Counted from the first letter of the stretch, positions 36,201 to 51,200 are shown. The stretch is DNA of 64,000 bases from Eupeodes corollae (GCF_945859685.1 NC_079147.1:215205578-215269577), one strand, 5' to 3'. Numbers and translations are program-made. Notes: generated from the letters alone by a model not told the origin.

Positions 36201-39200
36201 TATAGGATCATCGTTCAAAAATGATGTATTCTTCCAAGAAGACCTGGGAGGTAAAGTCAATTTGAAGCTATAGTTATTAAACTGAGGATGGGGTATGTTG
36301 TTGTCAATATTACTGTTTATAATTCTAAACGAGTTCAAAATAGTGGTGTGGCCAATTCCAGCATTGATCCACAGAGAGGAGACTCGAAGCCGTATGGCTG
36401 TATTAGCAGCCGTTTGCTTGCTGAAAATGTCCAGCGGTATTAGATGGAATAGAACATCAAGTGAGGCGGAGGGGGTAGAGCGAAGTGCTCCTCCCATACA
36501 CTGGTGGGCTGTTCGTTGGACTTTGCTGAGTTTATCGCGATTTGTCGCTATATTTAGCGCAGTCTACCATTACCCCATAAGTAAGGATCGGCCTTATGAC
36601 CGAGATATATAGCCAGTGTGTAATGCGGGGCTGTAGGCCCCACTTATTACCAATGGCCTTTTTCTCTCTTAAATATTAGGTTTTCAACTTAATTTCTTAT
36701 CCAAAATGAGACCCAAGTATTTTGCTTGTTCGGAGAATTTAAGTGGTACCCCGTTTATGAGGGGAGGGTCAATGAGTGGGACTTTATTTTTACTTATGAA
36801 GAGGACAAGGTCGGTTTTTTGTGGGTTAACGCCTAGTCCACACCGATTTGCCCATCTGATGAGCTTATTTAAAGCGTTTTGTAAGAGTTCTTTTAGTATA
36901 TTGGGATGTTTACCCGTTACTGCAATAGCAACATCGTTCGCATAAGCAAACACTCTGTATCCCTCACTTTCTAAATTAATTAGTTATTCATTTATTACTA
37001 ATTTCCAAAGGAGAGGGGATAGGACACCACCTTGTGGCGTACCTCTGCTGACACTCCTTTGTGCAGTAAAATTGTCCAGTTTTGAATTGATAATCCTGCT
37101 TATCAGCATCTGATTAATCAATTCGCTGATCGAGTTATCTACCTTCAGAGATGTCAATGTCCACTGATTTCCCTTTGTTGTAGGCGTGTTGAGCCTTTGA
37201 AAGGAGATACTTATCAATACTTGCCCTTAAGTGGATATAGATCAAACGTTCAAAAGTTTTGAGAAGGAATGATGATAAGCTGATAGGTCTTTAGGGTTAA
37301 CGTGCCTGGATTTTCCAGCTTTTGGAATAAAAACGACTTTAACTTGTCTCCAAGACATCGGGATGTATGCAAATTTAAGGCATCCCTTAAAGATGTTCTT
37401 GCAGTTCAGCTGGAATTATACCAAGCGTACCTGCAGATTAATATGGCTTAAACATGTTAATAGCCCATTTAAGTTTTTCCCTAATGACTAGACCTTGCGG
37501 GGGATATAATGTATTGTCACAACTATTTGGTACAATGGTAGTACCCGTGCCTGCCTGTGCCCCCTTAATTAAAACATAAATTTTTGGCGGGTACTGCCTC
37601 TTGCGAGGAATTGACAAATCTTTCAAAAGTAATTCTTGTCATGAAAGAGTGCTTTTTCAAAATAGCCTTTCGGATTCGGCCTAAAATTGTAGGTCCCTTA
37701 AATTCCTGACAACAGTACTCGCACACAGGAATGGTTGAAAGTTGTAAGTCACTAGGCCCTGGTTCACAACGGACTGCTGCGCCACCCAATTAAATTTGGT
37801 ACAATGTTATTAATAATATTAGATTTACCAGGAAAGTGAACGTCTAGTAGCAACTTGAGCGATTCTTTGCTTGAAATGGTCCAGAAGCCGGGGCGTTTTT
37901 CAAGCAGCTTGGCATTATTAAATTTTTGGAGAGGATTTTGCTCAGCCTGGATGCTTCAGAGAAAGGCTTCCTCCTAAGCTCAATGGAACCAGTTTGAGCC
38001 CCTTACGAATCGTGAGAGCCTGATTATGCTGATATGATTAAGATCGTTTAAATCATTAAAGAAGAATTATCCTAGCTAATTCTTGCGTTTTTGAGCCAGA
38101 GCAGGGCTTGTACAGAAAAGATGAAGAATCGTTTTCTCCTCTTCCTCCTCCATACAGCTTCTGCAAAAGTCATTTTAGAATACCCCACGCCGCGTGGCGT
38201 GCTTTCCTATTAGACAGTGTCCGGTTATGACACCTATTATCGAACTTATATGTGATCTGCTTAAAGATAGCAAGCACCTTGAACGCTTTAAATCCAGTGT
38301 TGGCCAGATGTTTTTTGTGACCTGACACGTGGTGATGTTTTTCCACCTGGTGTTTGCCATCTTCATAGCGTCTTGCATTAGCAACAGTTTACAAGTAGCG
38401 ATTGGTATGCCAATATGAGTCAAATGTCGTAGGATGGGCTTCACTGTACCGTTCCTGGCGAGTTCATCTGCCTAACAGTTACCTGGAATGTCTCTTTGGC
38501 TCCCCCAGCAAAGGTGAATATTAAACTGTTGTGCCATCTCCATTAGAGACGATCGATAGTTAAGGACTGTTATATAGTTTGTAGAGACAGAGTCCAGAGA
38601 TTTGATAGCGGCCTGGCTGTCAGAGAAAATACGGATATCAGATGTTGATATCACGTTTTCTTTAAGCCAGGACAAGATTTCTTTTATCGCCAAAAGTACC
38701 GCCTGGAACACGCTACAATGATTTTAAAGGCGGAATGAGATATGAGAAACTTAATTACAGTCGTCAAGAGTACATACCCACCAACCCCTTCTTTTGTTTT
38801 TGAACCATAATAAATATTTAATTTAATGAAAACTATTTAGCACTGATAAAATACACTAGACAGCCTTTACTTCTGGTTTCTCTTTGTTTCTTTTGATAGT
38901 GGAAAGCTTACTAACTCATGACCCTAAAATGTTTCTACGTGATATTTCTATTCTCTTTTACCACGCGGGAAAAGCAGCGGGTAACAGATAGTCTAATAAT
39001 AATAATTCTCAACAAGGCAAAAAGGGGTCTTTTTTATAGGTAATGGCTTCATCTATTTAAGGAGCAGAACACTTTTGCGACATCTTCATTTAAGAAGAAA
39101 GTTCTTATTTTTGTGTTAAAGTAAACTTCTTTAGCTGAGATATGCACATGGTCCTTTTTATACGAGCAATGTGAAACATTTTATTACCCTTTCTTTTTAG

Positions 39201-42200
39201 TTCAATGGGACACAAACACATACGAGTACAATACCTTCATAACCAACTTAGATTCATAAACTTAAGTAAAGTGATTAAATTTTGATAAAGAAAATTGCGT
39301 GAATAAAGTTTTTTTTTCAAGGATAAATGTACTTTCATATACACATATGTATACGTCGATAAACGAACTCAAACTTAAGTTACAAAATTTACGCCTTTTG
39401 TTGTGACCTTTTTTGTTTTCTGTTAAATATTGATAAGGGTAAAGCTTCATATAAGAATATGAGGGTGAAAAAAATGATTTTTTTTCGATATCCCATACAT
39501 TTAAGTTGAAGTTGTTCATTTGGAAAAATAAAAATCAAACAGAATGCAGATGGTTTTCGAAAGGAAAGAAAAAAAGTAAGACAAAGTTTTGACAGTTGAT
39601 GTTGACATAAACAGAACTTGAGAGTTCTTGAGTTAAATTTCTGATAAATTGTTCTCTATTTTTCTTTGCTCCGATAAAGGATGATCGGGATCATTTTAAA
39701 TCCCAAATTGGTTCATCGTAATACGATTTATTTAATTGAAAACAAAATACATAGGTTTGGAAACACCTACCTCATGTGCTGGCTTTTATTTGAATTTTCC
39801 AAAAGAATATCTGTAACATTAATTCACTATGGTAATATTTTTTTTATATTTTATTGAGAAAGATAAAATTTGAAACACTTCACTGCCTTTTAATACCGGT
39901 ATTTTTTCATTCTTAAAAACAACTAATCTCGTCATCTAGTTTCATTATTGAAATTAAAGATTTCCAACAGTCTCATTGGTATTCACTAAAAGGATTAAAA
40001 ATTAAAAAAATTACATACTATTACATTTCTTAATCTTTATCCTAAGGCAGTCAAAACAAGACCTTAAGTGATCTGTTTTAATGGATCATAAATAAAATAA
40101 ATTAGGTGGTGCAACAGTCCGTTGAGAACTACGACCTTGCGACTTATGACTTTCAACAATTTCTGTGTGCGATAAATGTTGTCAGGAATAGAAAAAACCT
40201 CCAGTTTCAAGCCGATTCCGAACGGATAATTTGAGAAAGTACTTTTCATGACAAGAATTACTTTTGGAGGCTTTTATATTAAATATAGAAAATGGCCATG
40301 GAAAAAGGTGTAGACTTATTCTTAAAAGTGTTGATACTTTAAAAAGAATTTTGTACATTTTTACTTTAAAAATGTTTGAATAATACTGAGAAAAGTGTAA
40401 GGAAAAGTGTAAAGAACAATACCAGCATGAGAATGAAAAAAATTATAAATTAGAGGGCTGTTTTTCCAATACTCGTTCAATCTGACTGAATGGAATATTT
40501 AAAAGTGTTTTTCTCAAAACAAGACTTTTCAATTTTGCTGAAATTGTAACTCAAGAAAGTTCTCTTAAATACCTTTACTTTTCGATGAAGTAGGATGTTT
40601 TTTTAGATAGGACCATTTATAGGAAATATTTTTTTTAAATGACGATATTTTGTAAGATATTGATAAATTTCAACAATTTGCAGCCAATGCTTTTCGAAGT
40701 TAACGAAGTTCCATTTTTGTGTTCAGTTTCAGGTACCCTAGTGCCAATAATGGCAGCAGTATACAACTTTTTTTTTGGCTCCTAAGTCACTTATTTATCG
40801 TTTAAGCAAAAGCTAGAAATTATTTTTTTTACATTTATTCAAATTGTACACAATATTGTTATCAGTATACAGACAAAATTAGTATTTTCTCGAAATATGA
40901 TATTCAAACATGGAAACACGTTTTTCATTATTACTTATTTAAAATTAATATAAATGAGCCCATTTTAAAAGTCCTTTTTTCATTAAAAATTATGTTTTTA
41001 ATTTCTACTTTAACTTTTTGCTTTTCAAAGGATAAAATTAAGCACTAAGAAAATCTATTAAATTGTTGACATGAAAGTCACGAAGTTAAATAAATGAAAG
41101 CAATTACCACTTGCAGAGATTGAAAGATATTATTGTTTTACTCTTCCTCTTACATCAATAGACTTTAAAAGGAAATTGCAAATAGTTCTTACTAAGTACA
41201 TATATGTTTTTCGTACAGCATAAGCTCTAGCAACTTCTTTCGTAGTGTGTGTCAGGAGACAAAATCATTTGTTTAAGGCAGAGGAGAAATGAGTATAAAA
41301 CAAAATTAATAATCTTTCTAAAAACGTAGAATTTCAAGGGATTTCATTTCCCCATGGTTTCCAATGAAATTAAAAAAGAATTGGTAATAGATTTCCAGAG
41401 ACAGGTGTTTGTTATTTTCGTAAAATTGAAGATGTATTATCATCGAAGTGACTCCAATGTCGAAAGCAACAATTTTGTGAAAATGCATCTGCAATGAAAA
41501 GATTTTTTGTAAGCAATACAATAAAGAGTTTTAATTTTAAACTGATAATTGTGAAATAAGAATTGCAAGAAAAACAATTTGGAATTTATACGGAATATGT
41601 ATTAAATCTCTTTTCTCTTACTATTCTTGTTCATTTAGGTTTTGGATTCGTGGAAATGATTCACTAAATTGCTGCATGTGATAGTGCCAATGGCAAATTT
41701 AAATTGAAATTGAGCAGATAAGACATTTTTCTAGATACATGGTGTAAGTTATTTTGTACAATGTACTTAGAAATTGTACTATTCACATATGTAATTGTTT
41801 TAATTACACAATAACAAAGTTGATTTCAATTAATCGAAACTATGTAAAAACACGAATGAAATAAATCTCTGTAATGAACCCGATGATGTTGTTGAGAACT
41901 TGTTAAAAGTTAACTTTGGAATTATGACTTCTACTATAATGATAAGTCGAAAAATTTATTGAGTTCTCGTTCATTACTTTAAAATATTTTTGTAAGTTCA
42001 CTTAAAAATTATGTCTTAACATGTTTTAAGGATGTAACGTTCCGTAATCCTCAACGAAAAATTCAGTGAGCTCGTTGACGGCTCACGTTGACAAACATTT
42101 TTGAATTTGTCGGTCATCACTGACAGGACAGAATTCAATACCGTGTTATTGAATATTTAAATTAAGCTTGAACTGCGGAAACCAAATTTTGTTTCCAGTG

Positions 42201-45200
42201 TTTGAGTAGTTATTCTCAGTTCATTTTGCCTTTAAAAGGGTGTCCCAAAATTAATGGAAGAATTAAATTTGTCGCGATTTATTTAAGTAATTGTTTACAA
42301 CAAAAATAAAAACACATCGCTTTACATGATAGAACAGAGTGTCTTTATTATTGAACAATATTTCCAAACTAATGAATACACAATATGGTCACGAATCAAA
42401 GCCAATTTCCACTTTGGTGGGTTTGTTCCAAAATTGCCGCTTTTGGGATTCTGAGAAGCTATATGTGATTGTCGAAAAGAAACGCACTTGCAACGTGTCA
42501 CTCATCTGTGTAAATTATGGAGGCATAGTTGAAATATACTTTTTCGAAATTGGAGCTTTCCAAGCAGTTAATGTTCTGGTGATCAATATTGCAACATGAA
42601 TATATGGTGGCACGTGATATAAGGTCTGTAAAATACTTCAACTACTGCATGGGATATTCTCAGGTCATCTCTCTCTCTCCCTCGTTTTGATAATTAATTG
42701 GTCTCCTGTATTGTGTGATTAAACACCATTAGATTTCTTTTTTATGAGGTTATTTAAAATCACAGGTCTATATCGACAAGCCCGCAAATACGCGGAGGAG
42801 ATTTACCGTTACATCAAAAAAAAAAACCAATCACATCTACGAGTATGTTTGACAGTCATAAAAAATGTGTTTGAAAAGTATGCAAACACTTTCTAGTTTA
42901 ACCATTTTCAGGCTGTGACAACCAAAAAATTGTCACTCTAGTGGTTTTGTTACAAATCAATTTTCCCAACTTGAACTTAATAACACCTTATTTATCCAAT
43001 TTCACCTTCCTGGAAATTAGCTTATCCTTAGACCAATCATAACAGAAAAAAGAACTCATTCCAAATTATATAAAAATACCGGGAAACTAACTTATCGAAA
43101 GAAATGGTTTGTGCATTGGATTAGTTCGTTCCAATACACACACCATATATTTTGAAATGTTTTATTCCAGTATTTCATATTTCTACTTTTATTCTCAATA
43201 CAAGATATACTTACAAAATTAATAAAATGAATTATGATTGTATTTTATGATTCAGGAATACAACCGAAGAGTCTAAGTAAATTGGTTGATCATTCAATTC
43301 GAATTTAAATTAAAGGCAGTGTATGCTTTAACGCTTGACTCAATAAAATAAAATTGGAGACAATTAATACACAGTGAAAAAAAGATGTCAACCTTTTATT
43401 TGTAATAATTAGTTGACATCGATAGCTAAAAAGCGCCTGGACTCACATACGTTTCAATGCATTTTGAAATTATTGACCGAAAAGTGCCATTTGTGTGATG
43501 AGCACCATTTTACGCATTGACACTGGTAACGTTGAAAAAGATAGAAAGTCTTTTAGGTTAGCAAAGGTTTCAACATTAATATAAGACAGTACATTTTGTG
43601 AAAAGTTTTTACAAATACAATTTTTGAAACTGTAAATTACGAAATTGCCAATCAAATGTTGATATTTTTCCTAAATATTTCTATCAGAAAGATTTTAAAT
43701 TGGGCTAAGTATTTAAGGACCTATAGTATTATTATAATAAAATAAAAATATTCACTTACCTCTAAGGACATGAACAGTTATACTGGCTGGCCTCGCATTT
43801 GACGGTGCACACGTATAATTGCCCGCATGATGGAAATGCACTTCCTGTATTGTTAGCACACTTGTCGAAGGCGCTTGTAAATAAGACGATTGATGTTGTG
43901 AAGCTAACGAAGACATATGCCCACTATTCCCATGACCATGGCTGCTATTACTGCTTAAACTGTTACTACTACTGCTGCTGCCACTGCCGCTGCTACTCGT
44001 ACTGCTACTGCTACTGCTACTAGTACTTGTATGGCTACGATCTCTGTGGTTGCTATTACCACCTTCTGAAGCTGGCATATTAACGGTTGTTGATGTCACT
44101 GAAAAACCATCTTGTGAATCATAGTTCACCATTTTATTGTCATGGTACCTGTGAAAATAAAAAGAGGAAATAAAATTATAAAAAATATCTCCACTCGTAT
44201 ATTAAACCGGATGTGGGAATCGTAAAAAGGTATCATCACACATACACACACACACTTTTTTCTTGGAAGGAATAAGCACTGACACAAGACACATAATATA
44301 TTCTAATTTCTTACCAAAAAACAAACGATGGGTTTTCTGTGGCACGTTTTAATTTGCATTCCAAACGTAGTGCTGAACCCTCGTCTATGTGTAAATCAGG
44401 TGCTCCAGTGATTTCAGCAACGGCTTCTGTTATTTTTCGTTTTTGTGAAAAATGACAAAAAAGAAAAGAAAAAAATGAAATGAAGAAATGTCCCGTTAAG
44501 ACAAAGGTTAAAGTGAGAAATGTGATTTTTGTTAAATTTTGTTTTATTTGCAAGGACTAACAAAGGGATTTATTACTGTATACATTCAATGTCACTTGAA
44601 TAGTGCCAAAATTATTTTAATGGAAAAAGTAGCGGTGTTTACAATCTGATATCCTGAAATTCTTAAATTTAAACAATATCGAAATTTAAAATAAGTTATT
44701 TCCATTCAAAGCCATTTACCCTTCCCTTCCTTGTGGTTTCTCAGAAAAGCCAAAAATTAAATATTAACGATTCTTTAAATTTAACACCTCCTGAGAACTG
44801 AGGTTTTTTAGGTCATTAAAATTGGTGCACGACGTTTTTTATTGTTAAACATTACGTTAGAAATATGGAAAGCTTTAGGTTTACTTCTTTGAAATTCAAA
44901 ACATGATCAAAATATGATTGAACATAATTAATCGTGAGTATAATGGAGTGTTAGAGAAACACAACTAGCATCACTCCAAAAATAATTGTTTTTGAAATAT
45001 TTTGGAATAATGAAAACCTATTGTAATCTCTTGTAATTACTGTCAAGTTAGTTTTTTTTGGATTTTTTTCAAATTCATACCTAGGTAAACAACAGCAAAT
45101 TCAGAACTTGCAATAATTTTAGGATAACCTTATGAGTAATAATTAATCAAGAAGAACTGATACAACTAATTTCTTGTCATAACTACCGATGGCATGTCTT

Positions 45201-48200
45201 ATAGTATTATACAAAATTTTAAAACGAAATGTATGAAATTCTTAAAAATCTTAAAACTAAAAGTTAAACTATTTAAATTATTAGTAATACAGTTAAATAA
45301 ATGACATAAGGTTTTACATTCCAATTTCACTGGAAGTTTAATCAAAATCGATATAAAATAAATTCAGAGCTCTGAAATTCACTTTCGATTCTCTTCGAAT
45401 TTGATTCCATTTTTGTCTAAATTAAAATAAAGTGAACTACCATATTCTACATTTCGATGCTTGGGATTTTAAGTGATTTGAATTCAATAGTAAATAATTT
45501 AAAAATAGTAGTAGTTTCATTGAAAAGAAATAAACCTTAACTTGTTTATGTAATGAACTTTTTGTAGCTTTTACTTTCTATTCATGGGAATGGAAAAAGC
45601 ATGATACATTTTTTTTGCGCAATATTTCGAGTATAACAATGTTCTTTCGAAACTTTCAAGACACATTAAAAATAAATAGAGTGTCGAACAAACCAATTTT
45701 TGATAATTGCTTATCGCAAGGAACCGGAAATCATGTGCATTAAGGTTATAGTGTCTGTCAAAGATGGAAACGGACACACTCAGGCCAGTTTATTGGCCCC
45801 ATTGTGATACCACATGAATCTTGAGGCTTCCTCCTAAGCTCAATGAAACTAGCTTGAGTCTCTTACGAAACGTGAGAGGCTGATTATACCGATATGATTT
45901 AGATCGTTTAGATCGTTAAAGAAGAAGGTTCTGCAAAAGTCATTTGAGACCCCATCCCATTTACCCATCTGTGTAAAAATGAATTGACTCATCCTCCAAG
46001 AATGTCCTATCCTCCCAAAAAGATCTGGGAGGTAAAGAAATCTGGAAGTTTTTGTCGAATTGGGGATTTTAGAATTACGGATTGGCCAATGTTGTTGTTA
46101 GTCCACTGCGAAGAAGCTTTGAGACGAATAGAAGAGCTAAATATGTACAGAGGTATTAGGTAGAGCAAGGTGTCCAGTACCGCAGACGGGGTCGTGCGGA
46201 GCGATTCACTTATACATAGGCAAGCTGAACGTTGGACTTTATTTAGCTTATCTCTGTTTATACCTTTCTCTAAAGCAGTCCACCATACTGTCACACCGTA
46301 AAAATCGGTCTGATAACCGATGTGTATAGCCAATGCGTGATTCTGGGTTGTAAGCCCCTTTTATCACCAGTAGCTTTTTTGACTCTTTCCTGTACGTTGC
46401 GTTTCCAATTTAGTTTTAACACACACGAGATCCAGGTATCTCGTCTGAGAAATTTAATTGGATTCCTTTAATATAGGGAGGGTAGACAAATGGAATTTTG
46501 TATCTCCTCGAAAATACGACCAGATTGGTTTTGTGTGGGTTAGCACCCAGTCCACACCGATCAACCCAAAGTGTTAGTCTATCCAAGGCATTTTGTAAGA
46601 ATTTTCTTAGGATGTTAAGATGATTTCCTGAAACTGCTATAGCAACATTGTCTGCATAGACTGTCACTCTGAAAGCCTCCACATCCTACTTAGGATTTCA
46701 TTCACCACTAGGTTCCAGAGGAGAGAAGATAGAACACCACCTTGCGGTTTCCTTCTTCTAATGAATCTTTTGGCAGAAGAGTTGCCCAGTTTTGAGTTAA
46801 TTATTCTGCTAGTCAGCATTTAATTAATTAACTCCTCAAGCGAATTCTCTACGTTTAGAGATGTTAGTGCAGATGTGATTGCAGATGTGTCCACGTTGTT
46901 AAAGGCACCTTCGATGTCAAGGAAAGCAACCATAGTGAGCTCCTTATGATGGAGGGAATATTCGACGGTGCGTACTAAAGTGTGTAACGCTGTTTCCACC
47001 GATTAACCTTTACAGTAGGCATGTTGAGACGAAGACAGAAGTCTTGTATTGATACTAACCCTTAAATGGATATCAATCAATCTTTCCAAGGTCTTAAGAA
47101 AAAATGATGATAGACTATAGGTCGTAGATCTTTAGGATTGACTTGCGAGCATTTACCTGCTTTGGTATAAAGCATAGAACAAATAAACATGAGATCTGTT
47201 TTCATTTGAATTAATTTTGAAAAGTATTCGAGTTTATGAAATCGGACCACACATAGAATCTTGATAACAATTTTAAACGATATTCAATTGGATTTCGATT
47301 TCGTTTCATTTGATTTTGGGAAACTAGCTGTTAAATTAATTTAAACAAATTAATCTTTTTTTAATGGTTACTGATTCAAGACATTGTGCATACATTTGGA
47401 CCGAATTATGAAGATTTCTTACTTAACACACGGCGTTATTACCATTAGCAGGGTTAGAGCCGCCGAAATTTTGTATTAATTTCTAAGGGCAATGTGGGAC
47501 GGTGGTAAGTTCGACATATGTACATGCCAATCCACAATGATCAAGAGACTTGAGATCGTGGTTACCTCACACAAAGGCGACAACAACTGACGTGATTTGA
47601 CTCTAACTTGAATCGCGGGTCTATTGTATAATAAGTCGGTAAGACGATATTCCTACAACCTAAAAATTCAATGTGTCATCGCCCAAATTAAAAACGAAAT
47701 TTAAATTTATTTTTCCTCAAAGTGCTGTGGTGAACAATGAAAAGATTATACATTTCTTCTTTGTTAAACAAAATTAGCACTCAAGTTATATTATTCAATT
47801 TTAACATCCAGTAGAAACCCCCTGCTTTACGAATGTCATTTCTAAAACAAATTAATGACCCTAATCAAGTGACATGCATTGTAGGTAATCTCTTGCTGGC
47901 TTAGTAGGCATAAAGCAATTTAAATTTCAAGTAATAATAGTAGGTACCTTCCAGTTGTACGAATATAGACAGATTACGACAAAATTTTGTCCTTAAAATA
48001 TATACGTATCTATGAAATAAATGGATAAAGTTTTTCTGAACTAGAGGGAGAGAAAGAAAGATAGAAGATGGCTTTCTGTGCTTTTTTTTGGAAAGGTAGA
48101 TAGGTAAATGAAATATGTGGGACAACGACACAGAAAGGTTTTGAATGACATTTATGCCTTAGAGCTTTACATTTACATGGATTTTACCAAAAACAAAAAA

Positions 48201-51200
48201 CAAAAAATTAAGATCCTTAATTTTCTTTAAAAGCTTAAAGGTAGTTTATGTAAAAATTTAAATGCAATTTATGAACATTTTCCAACTTGCCTCCAAGGTA
48301 AATAATGTCTTTTCCTCTTCTATCATAAAGATAGACTCTAGGTAGGTATAGTCACTATAAACACTACGATAAGGCTTTGCATCACCATCAGGGATGCATT
48401 TATTTATGTAAACTCGAAAATACATCATATAGACAGAAAGGATATATAAAGACAAAATTCTTCTTCATTACAAACAAGAACAGAAGAGCCATCACCATCA
48501 GAACAACACAGGATACACAAGAAATAAAATAAAGTAGTTTTAATATAAAATTTTATCAACTTTTATGTTGTCCGTAGGCAATGGCATCAACATCGGCATC
48601 GGCATCTCAATGTGGCTTTAGCTTTTGTATACAATGCAATTTTGAAGTATGTGATGTACAATGTGCAGTGCCTACATAGCTATAAATTTTGGTTTTTCAG
48701 CCGCCCCAAAGCAATTTTGGGCTTATATAGGGAAATATTTAATTATAAAATTATTCGACCATGAGTGAAATTTGATTTTGCAAACATTTCTCTATTTTAT
48801 ATGTATTTTGGTTAAAAGGTAGAAAAAGGAAAACGTAAATTGATCTGAGAATTCAAGCCAATTTATATTTTAATAAAATCAATTTTATATTATTAATTTA
48901 TTCATGTTGTCTATAAGGAGTAAGGAAAAACAATAAGAATGAAAAAGCAATTTCATGCCATCACATCACATCAAAGCAAATTGTTTTTGATTTTAAATCG
49001 GATGTTGAATTATATTTGTTAATTGTTATAATTATTGTCTTATAAAAGTGTTATGACCAATTTGGGTTTGAAATTACATTTTACTAAGGAAATTGTTTTT
49101 CAAGATTATGCTTTGTTTAAGAAGCTTGCAATACGAAAATGAATCGGACTTCAATGACTTCCATGTGGTACACCAATCTTTAATTAGGTATATTCTTGTT
49201 TGATTTAGGAATAATCTGATAACCGTAAAACATGTGCAGACATACATAGTTCAATTAAGGTGTCAAACCAATTACAAATTAGGAAAAGTGGGTTGAAAGG
49301 AGGTGTCAGTGCACTATGGTTTTGAATTCTGGAATATTCTAACGACTGAAAAAGACATAGTTTATACCACATTCATGTTGTAAGGTTAGAGAACTAATCT
49401 TTGTTCTTGACACTATGCTTACAGGGTATATTGACGAACATTTTTGGCGGTAGTGTATCACTAGTGAATTGTTAATGGAGAGGAATGCAAAATTTTACTG
49501 GAGAATAATCCGTCAATATAAATATAAAATACGTAGGAACATTATGATTTTGTTTAAGTGACGTAAATTTATCACAATTTTATTTGAACACTATTCTATC
49601 TATCCACGAGACTTTAATATTGTTGGAGGCAAAACCCAAATTTATTCCGCTTTACTCAAGCTTTAAACTATCTTCAACTTTAAATTAACTTAAGACTGGT
49701 AACAGGGACAGTTTTGGACACGATGTCTTAAGCAGGAAGTGCTTACATTGATGTCCAAAAAGTTTATATTTGAATTGTGCATTCCGTAGGATGCGAGTAA
49801 TGGTTTCAATTAAGTCATGAGAGGTGCTGTTAGTTTAAAGACAAAAGAGTTGAGTACGAAAATTAGTTTTAAGGAAGATGGAGTTATAAAAATTAGGAAA
49901 AATAATATAGCCACAAAGCAGACGGTGGATAAAAGAGGTATGAATCAAAGACTAAATCGAAGGGAATGTCTTTGAAATCTTTTAATTCTTGAAATATGTA
50001 CGCTTTGGTAAGGGGACCATAAAGGTGACGTAGAAGAATCGGCTAATGTTTTACAAAGCGTAGTGCATATTTGGCTTTGATTATTATATCATTTATTTGA
50101 GCACGAACATTTATCCCTCGGTCGCCAATTACTTCAACAGAGGGAATGAGTTGGTTATGTAAAAAAGTATTGGAGAGATGAAGTTTTCACTTACTCTCCT
50201 GAAAAAGAACTTGATTTATATTTGTTCATATCTAGATCTAAGCAGTTCTAACCAGACTTAGAAATTATTGAGACTTAATGGACTTAACCATGATGATTAG
50301 TGTGTTGGAATGGATTGGATTTGACAAACTCTCCAAAAGTAATTCTTGTCATGAAAAGTGCTTTTTCAAATTAGCAGGTTGGATTCGAGTTAAAACTGTA
50401 GGTCCCCTCCATCTCTGACAACAGGCCCTAGTTCTCAACTGATTGTTGCACCACCCAATTAATTACATTTTTTTTAATGGACTTATCAAATGTTGGGTCA
50501 TCAGCGTAAAGTGAGAAAAGGGTATATTCAGAAATTAACTAAATATCAATTATGGTGAGGAGAAAAAGGAGCGGACCGAAGTGCCTACATTGTGGTACAC
50601 CAGAGGTAGCAAGAAAAGGATAGGTAGGAGAGAGCCTATCTGAAGCAATCATTAAATACAAGTGTTCTAAGTGAGAAGAAATTCATTGCAAAAATATCGC
50701 TTCAAAACCAAGAGTAGAAAGCTAAAGCCTTAAGCCAGGAGACATAACGTCCACTTACTTTCCTTTTTCAAGCACAGAGAGCAAAGACACAAGGTTGATA
50801 GTTGTAGACTTAAATTTTTGAAAAATATGCTATCTAGGGGAAAAGAAAGATTTGCAATAAAAACTTGAAACGGTTTAAATTTTGCAATGTTATTAAGAAA
50901 CAAGTGATGTGGTGGCTTGAGGGCTTGGCACTTAGTGCTGAAGAGCGAATGTACACAAACATAATTTAATAATGGAACTAATCGTGTAATTTTGTATTAT
51001 TTTATAATTTGGGCAAAAATGTAATCAATGGGGATAAAGTGAATTATTGAGTTACTTGAGCAGTAGCCTATAGATTTATTTAATATATAAGCTCCTTTTT
51101 TTTTTATCGAAATCACGTACAATTTCTTTACCTCTAAATTAACTACTCAAAAAAACAACAAAAATGAAGGATTGGAATTTTCAGCAATTTATACACTCAT

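Larger units (their letters stand above)
35261..38815 (-). mobile_element. Family B RNase H-type non-LTR element, split by a nested insertion
   Basis: The 3' end of B is at 35261-35330 and the rest resumes at 37964, where the 3' untranslated part (CTCCTAAGCTCAATGGAACC) continues into coding remnants. Those remnants include a zinc-like end and GVITGHCLIGKHAT (38175-38444), and RNase H blocks FSDSQAAIKSLDS and CWGSQRDIPGNC (38472-38711). The two halves are separated by family A with a 12-base duplication (35319-35330 and 37964-37975, one mismatch). B is truncated at its 5' side near 38815. The same family at 45765 shows the undisturbed junction, which confirms the nesting. Confidence 0.85.

Noticed and set aside
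43799..44023. Cys/Tyr-rich 74-residue plus-strand frame
   Set aside because: It is the reverse reading of the Ser-rich triplet repeat in dpr exon 5, whose minus-strand frame is clearly the real one.
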